A stretch of DNA of 64,000 nucleotides, from NCBI RefSeq assembly GCF_900105345.1, contig NZ_FNSN01000003.1, forward strand, positions 2,232,001 through 2,296,000, given 5' to 3'. Numbering within the stretch: position 1 is the first letter of the stretch; each line of letters starts with the position of its first letter. Positions 60,490 through 64,000 of the stretch are shown here, piece by piece. The notes under the pieces were generated by a model. The model was not told the DNA's origin. It saw nothing but the letters and a program-made list of their open reading frames with translations, and did not search any database. The translations under genes were made by a program, and so were the position numbers. Source of the DNA: Arthrobacter woluwensis (GTDB lineage: Bacteria; Actinomycetota; Actinomycetes; Actinomycetales; Micrococcaceae).

Positions 60490-62247
60490 CTACTTGCCTT
60501 CCTTTCCGGCGTCTTCCGCCTCAGTGCCCTGCTCGCGCTCGGCACGACGGCGTTCGGCGATGGTCAGACGGCGTTCGGCTTCGGCCTGGGCACGGCTGTT
60601 CTTGGCCGGCACCGGGGCGCCGGCGGTCACCAGATCCTCGGGTGTGCGGACACGGCCGGCGCCGCGGTACAGCGGCACGGCGCCCAGGTTCCGCGGGTCC
60701 AGACCGGAGAACCGGTGCCCTTCGCCGAAGAACTTGGTCTTGGCGAGCAGCTGCAGCGTCGGGTGCGTGAAGAGGAACACGACCAGAAGGTCGGCGAGGG
60801 CCGTGAGGCCGAGCGTGAAGGCGAAGCCTCGCACGTTGCCCACCGCCACGAAGTACAGCACGACGGCGGCCAGGAGGTTCACGGCCTTGGATGCCAGGAT
60901 GGTGCGCTTGGCGCGGCGCCAGCCGTTCTCCACCGCGGCCACCAGACCACGCCCGTCACGCAGTTCATCACGGATGCGTTCGAAGTACACGATGAACGAG
61001 TCCGCCGTCTGGCCGATGGCCACGATCAGACCGGCCACACCGGCCAGCGAGAGGCGGTAGTTCTGCGCCCATCCCAGCAGGGTGATCGCCAGGTACGTGA
61101 TGACACCCGCCACGACCAGGGAGGCCACGGTCACGAAACCGAGGGCCCGGTACTGGAAGAGCGAGTAGACGACCACCAGCAGCAGACCGATGAGGCCTGC
61201 GATCAGACCCATCTTGAGCTGCTCGCCACCGAGGGTCGCGGAGATCTGCTCCTGGGACTGGATCTCGAAGCTGATCGGCAGTGCGCCGTACCGGAGCTGG
61301 TCCGACAGGGCCTTGGCGCTGGCTTCGGTGAAGTTGCCCGTGATCTGCGGACGGCCATCGGTGATGACGGCCAGCGATCGCGGAGCGGACAGCACCTTGT
61401 CGTCCAGCACGATCGCGAACTGCGCGCGCGGATCGCTGCCGTTCTCGCCGCCGCCCGCGACGTAGAACTGGTTCAGACGCTGCGTGACGTCCTTGAAGAT
61501 CTTGGTGCCCTGGTCGTTGAACTGGATGTTCACGGCCCACTCATTGGTCACGGCACCCTGACGGCCCTGCTGCAGACCGTAGGAGGACGTCACGATGTCC
61601 TGACCCTTGACCTCGACCGGCCCGAGGACGTACTTGATGGCAGGCTGTCCGTTCGCGGCCGGCTGGCACGTGACCAGCGGCTTGGTCGGATCGGAGCGCT
61701 TGACGCCACCCTTGTCCAGGGTCGAGCAGTCCATCGCCTCGAACTCCTTCAGCACAGGCGCCGTGATCCAGGCACTGTCGCTGGCGTCCTTCGGCGTCGT
61801 GGGCTTCGGGAGCTTGCTGGCGGGGGTGCGCTGCGCTTCGGGGACCGGCGTGCCGGCCCCCGCCGTGATGACCGGCCGGAAGTTCATGTCCGCCGACGCC
61901 TGGATCAGGTCGCGCTCCTCCTTGGTCGGAGTGCCCGGCATCGAGACGACCACGTTACGGCCGCCCTGTGTGCTGATCTCCGATTCGGAGACGCCGGAAC
62001 CGTCCACACGCTGGCGGATGATCTCCACCGCCTGGTTGAGCTGCTCCGAGCTGACCGAGGCGCTGCCCTCGACACGCGGCGCCAGGATCATCTGGGTGCC
62101 GCCTTCGAGGTCGAGGGCGAGTTTGGGCGTCCAGCTGGATGCGCCGGATAACGCTCCCCCGGCCACGACTGCTGTCATGGCAAGGGTCAAAGCGACAAGC
62201 CAGAGCAGCGTTCTGCGCGCCACCCTTACGGGGCCGGTCTTAGCCAT
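60490..62247 (-). CDS. secD: Protein translocase subunit SecD
   Basis: 585 residues. Helix 1 (about 15-35) is followed by LDLEGGTQMILAPR, a large external domain with QAVEIIRQRVDGSGVSESEI (P1 head) and a second external region, then five helices with GLVGLLLVVVYS-type segments (IAGLIGLLLVVVYSLFQY) and the TADSFIVYFERIRDELRDG loop. The C-terminal 60 residues are charged and cytoplasmic. Longer external insert (GTPVPEAQRTPASKLPKPTT) than E. coli. Between yajC and secF; same transcript. Confidence 0.98.
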   Translation of the reverse strand: MAKTGPVRVARRTLLWLVALTLAMTAVVAGGALSGASSWTPKLALDLEGGTQMILAPRVEGSASVSSEQLNQAVEIIRQRVDGSGVSESEISTQGGRNVVVSMPGTPTKEERDLIQASADMNFRPVITAGAGTPVPEAQRTPASKLPKPTTPKDASDSAWITAPVLKEFEAMDCSTLDKGGVKRSDPTKPLVTCQPAANGQPAIKYVLGPVEVKGQDIVTSSYGLQQGRQGAVTNEWAVNIQFNDQGTKIFKDVTQRLNQFYVAGGGENGSDPRAQFAIVLDDKVLSAPRSLAVITDGRPQITGNFTEASAKALSDQLRYGALPISFEIQSQEQISATLGGEQLKMGLIAGLIGLLLVVVYSLFQYRALGFVTVASLVVAGVITYLAITLLGWAQNYRLSLAGVAGLIVAIGQTADSFIVYFERIRDELRDGRGLVAAVENGWRRAKRTILASKAVNLLAAVVLYFVAVGNVRGFAFTLGLTALADLLVVFLFTHPTLQLLAKTKFFGEGHRFSGLDPRNLGAVPLYRGAGRVRTPEDLVTAGAPVPAKNSRAQAEAERRLTIAERRRAEREQGTEAEDAGKEGK

Positions 62248-62298
62248 CTATGAGGTCCTTTGGGGCTACGTGGCAAGGCCACGGAAGGTGTTCAGGGG

Positions 62299-62718
62299 CT
62301 ACTTGCTGTCGCCGTTCAGGCGCTTGAGAGTCTCTTCCGGCGTCTCGGCGGCGGTGCCGGGCGCGACGTCGTCCTTGACCGTCTCGGGGAGCTCGGCGGC
62401 CGGGGCGGTCTGCGCCTCGGTCACGGTCTCCTCGGCCGGCACGGCGGTCTCAGCGGCGGCCGGCTCGACGACCTTCGCGATCGCCTGACGGTGCACGGTG
62501 GCCAGGTGGCCGGGGGAAAGCTCCAGGACGACCTTGTTCTCCGCTTCATCGATGGAGCGGATGGTGCCGAACAGGCCGAAGCTGGTCATGACGTCGACGC
62601 CCGGCGCGAACTTGGACTGCATCTGCTGCTGCTGTTGCTGGGTCTTCTTGTTCCGGCGCATCATGAAGAACATCAGGACGGCCAGGGCGGCCAGCATCAA
62701 GAGCAAGGTGGGATCCAC
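62299..62718 (-). CDS. yajC: Preprotein translocase subunit YajC
   Basis: 139 residues: one N-terminal membrane helix (about 2-19, LLLMLAALAVLMFFMM), an MMRRNKKTQQQQQQ stretch with a run of glutamines, the conserved VMTSFGLFGTIRSIDEAENKVVLELSPG domain and an acidic, Ala/Glu/Val-rich tail of about 50 residues. Partner of SecDF. First gene of yajC-secD-secF. TTGACA (62819-62814) is a perfect -35, but the nearest TAGACT is 22 nt away, so the promoter is unclear. Confidence 0.96.
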   Translation of the reverse strand: MDPTLLLMLAALAVLMFFMMRRNKKTQQQQQQMQSKFAPGVDVMTSFGLFGTIRSIDEAENKVVLELSPGHLATVHRQAIAKVVEPAAAETAVPAEETVTEAQTAPAAELPETVKDDVAPGTAAETPEETLKRLNGDSK

Positions 62719-62853
62719 GGATCATTTCCAATCGTTGCGTTCAGGCAGGGGGTCGCCGCACCCGTGAAGGGGCGGGCGTCAACACAGTCTACGGGCAAAA
62801 ACCGGGAGAACAGTGTCAAGCGGCCAGGCGCAGCGATGCCGGGCGTTCCCGCG

Positions 62854-63963
62854 TCAATCGCTGAAGCCGGACCCGTCGTCGTCCAGCAGAAGGGGCTGGA
62901 ACGCCTCCTCCACGAGGCCCGCCGCGGCGAACTGCTCCCGGCCGAACACCCCGTCCGGCACCACGAAACCAAGGTGCGTCCAGGCTGCGGCCATCGCGAT
63001 CCGCCCGCGGGGCGTGCGCCCGACCAGCCCTTCACGGACCAGGAACGGCTCGGCCACCGTCTCCACGGTCTCCGGCTCCTCCCCCACGGCGATCGCCAAG
63101 GTGGACAGCCCGACCGGGCCTCCGCCGAACTTCGTCACCAGGGCCTCCAGCACGGAGCGGTCCAGGCGGTCCAGACCACGCGAGTCCACTTCGTACATGT
63201 CCAGCGCGGCTCCCGCGGTCCGGGCGTCGATCTGGTCGATCCCGTGGACCAGGGCCCAGTCCCGCACCCGGCGAAGGAGCCGGTTGGCGATACGGGGAGT
63301 GCCGCGCGAACGGCCCGCGATCTCGCTGAACCCGGCGGAGGAGACCTTCAGGTCGAGGAGTCCGGCGGAGCGCCGCAGCACCAGCTCGAGTTCCTCCACG
63401 GCATAGAACTCGAGGTGGCCCGTGAATCCGAAGCGGTCGCGGAGCGGCCCGGGCAGAAGACCGGCACGCGTCGTGGCGCCGACCAGGGTGAACGGCGGAA
63501 GCTCCAGCGGGATCGCCGTCGCGCCCGCCCCCTTGCCGACCACGATGTCGACCCTGAAGTCCTCCATCGCCATGTACAGCATCTCCTCGGCAGGCCGGGA
63601 CATGCGGTGGATCTCATCGAGGAAGAGCACCTCGCCTTCACTGAGCGAGGAGAGGATGGCGGCGAGATCACCGGCGTGCTGGATCGCCGGACCGCTGCTG
63701 ATGCGCAGCGGCGCATTCATCTCGGCTGCGATGATCATCGCGAGCGTCGTCTTGCCCAGGCCGGGAGGGCCGGACAGGAGCACGTGATCAGCGCTCTTGC
63801 CGCGCAGGCGGGACGCTTCCAGCACGAGCTTGAGCTGCTGCCGGACCCTGGCCTGACCGACGAAGTCATCGAGGTTCTTGGGCCGCAGCGCGGCTTCGAT
63901 CACCCGCTCCTCGGGCTCTTCGCATCCCCGGACCAGGGAGTCTTCGGGCAGACCGTCAGCCAC
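62854..63963 (-). CDS. ruvB: Holliday junction branch migration helicase RuvB
   Basis: 369 residues, hexameric AAA+ motor of Ruv[20 protein letters not shown], Walker [19 protein letters not shown], Walker [18 protein letters not shown], sensor 1 [19 protein letters not shown] (with Arg finger) and a C-terminal winged helix ([19 protein letters not shown]). The C-terminal tail is extended by about 20 acidic residues. GTG 63963 with GAGGAG upstream. It follows ruvA, of which only the tail is visible. Confidence 0.98.
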   Translation of the reverse strand: MADGLPEDSLVRGCEEPEERVIEAALRPKNLDDFVGQARVRQQLKLVLEASRLRGKSADHVLLSGPPGLGKTTLAMIIAAEMNAPLRISSGPAIQHAGDLAAILSSLSEGEVLFLDEIHRMSRPAEEMLYMAMEDFRVDIVVGKGAGATAIPLELPPFTLVGATTRAGLLPGPLRDRFGFTGHLEFYAVEELELVLRRSAGLLDLKVSSAGFSEIAGRSRGTPRIANRLLRRVRDWALVHGIDQIDARTAGAALDMYEVDSRGLDRLDRSVLEALVTKFGGGPVGLSTLAIAVGEEPETVETVAEPFLVREGLVGRTPRGRIAMAAAWTHLGFVVPDGVFGREQFAAAGLVEEAFQPLLLDDDGSGFSD

Positions 63964-63972
63964 GACCGCTCC

Positions 63973-64000
63973 TCACCCGGGCGCCGTCCTGGCCGAGCCA
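63973..64000 (-). CDS. ruvA: Probable C-terminus of RuvA, cut by window edge
   Basis: In one frame of the last 28 bases the minus strand reads ...GlySerAlaArgThrAlaProGly-stop, ending 9 nt before ruvB. A stop followed by GGAG and the next GTG is a common operon junction, and ruvA normally precedes ruvB. Too short to prove; another open frame continues into ruvB by 8 nt. Confidence 0.4.

Overview
The window is a dense, very GC-rich chromosomal segment of a high-GC Gram-positive bacterium, almost certainly an actinobacterium of the Micrococcaceae (Arthrobacter-like). The evidence is codon use, an actinobacterial integration host factor (mihF), PriA without helicase motifs, a zinc-free S4, a non-discriminating-type AspRS, and gene order shared with other actinobacteria (pyrR-pyrB-pyrC-PH-like-carA-carB-pyrF-mihF-gmk-rpoZ-coaBC-metK-priA; aroC-aroK-aroB-efp-nusB; aroE-mltG-ruvX-alaS; secD-secF-rel). 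I see no tRNA or rRNA gene, insertion sequence, prophage or CRISPR array. Nearly all of it is vertically inherited housekeeping sequence, and most genes lie on the minus strand. The only gene-free stretch over 300 bases (9893-10215) is filled by a leader/attenuator and a terminator.

Layout. 1-2200: lepA (cut by the window edge), a lone MazF/PemK-like gene and rpsT. 2370-10100: holA, a small ORF, comEC, comEA, a DegV protein and leuS, with leuS preceded by an apparent leucine-sensing attenuator. 10200-15400: glycerol catabolism (glpD-glpF-glpK) with a divergent SorC-type regulator. 15445-18295: a tight plus-strand operon of aldo/keto reductase, alpha/beta hydrolase and family 4 glycosyltransferase. 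18324-24320: priA, metK, coaBC, rpoZ, gmk, mihF. 24478-33287: the pyrimidine operon (transcribed pyrR to pyrF) with a PyrR-type RNA site in its leader. 33473-35050: a PrsW-like membrane protease on the opposite strand. 35188-40645: nusB, efp, a TPR protein and the shikimate genes aroB, aroK, aroC, aroE. 40642-47651: mltG, ruvX, alaS, two small membrane proteins and rpsD. 47852-53596: rarA, a repeat-filled gap, a GNAT acetyltransferase, aspS and hisS. 53759-56891: a cyclophilin, a DUF349 protein, a tandem repeat with terminator and an AbiEi-like orphan. 56952-64000: rel, secF, secD, yajC, ruvB and the likely tail of ruvA.

Most interesting: upstream of leuS an 8-residue leader ORF has three consecutive Leu codons (two of them CTT). 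It is followed by nested stems and an intrinsic terminator ending in TTTT, 65 nt before the leuS start. This has the layout of ribosome-mediated attenuation of an aminoacyl-tRNA synthetase gene. Other items worth a look are the PyrR-loop match before pyrR, a 51/52-identical direct repeat with an inverted relative downstream of the GNAT gene, five 14-bp tandem units before a terminator, a ComEC without its metallo-beta-lactamase domain, and a long Ala/Glu/Lys helical region in MltG.
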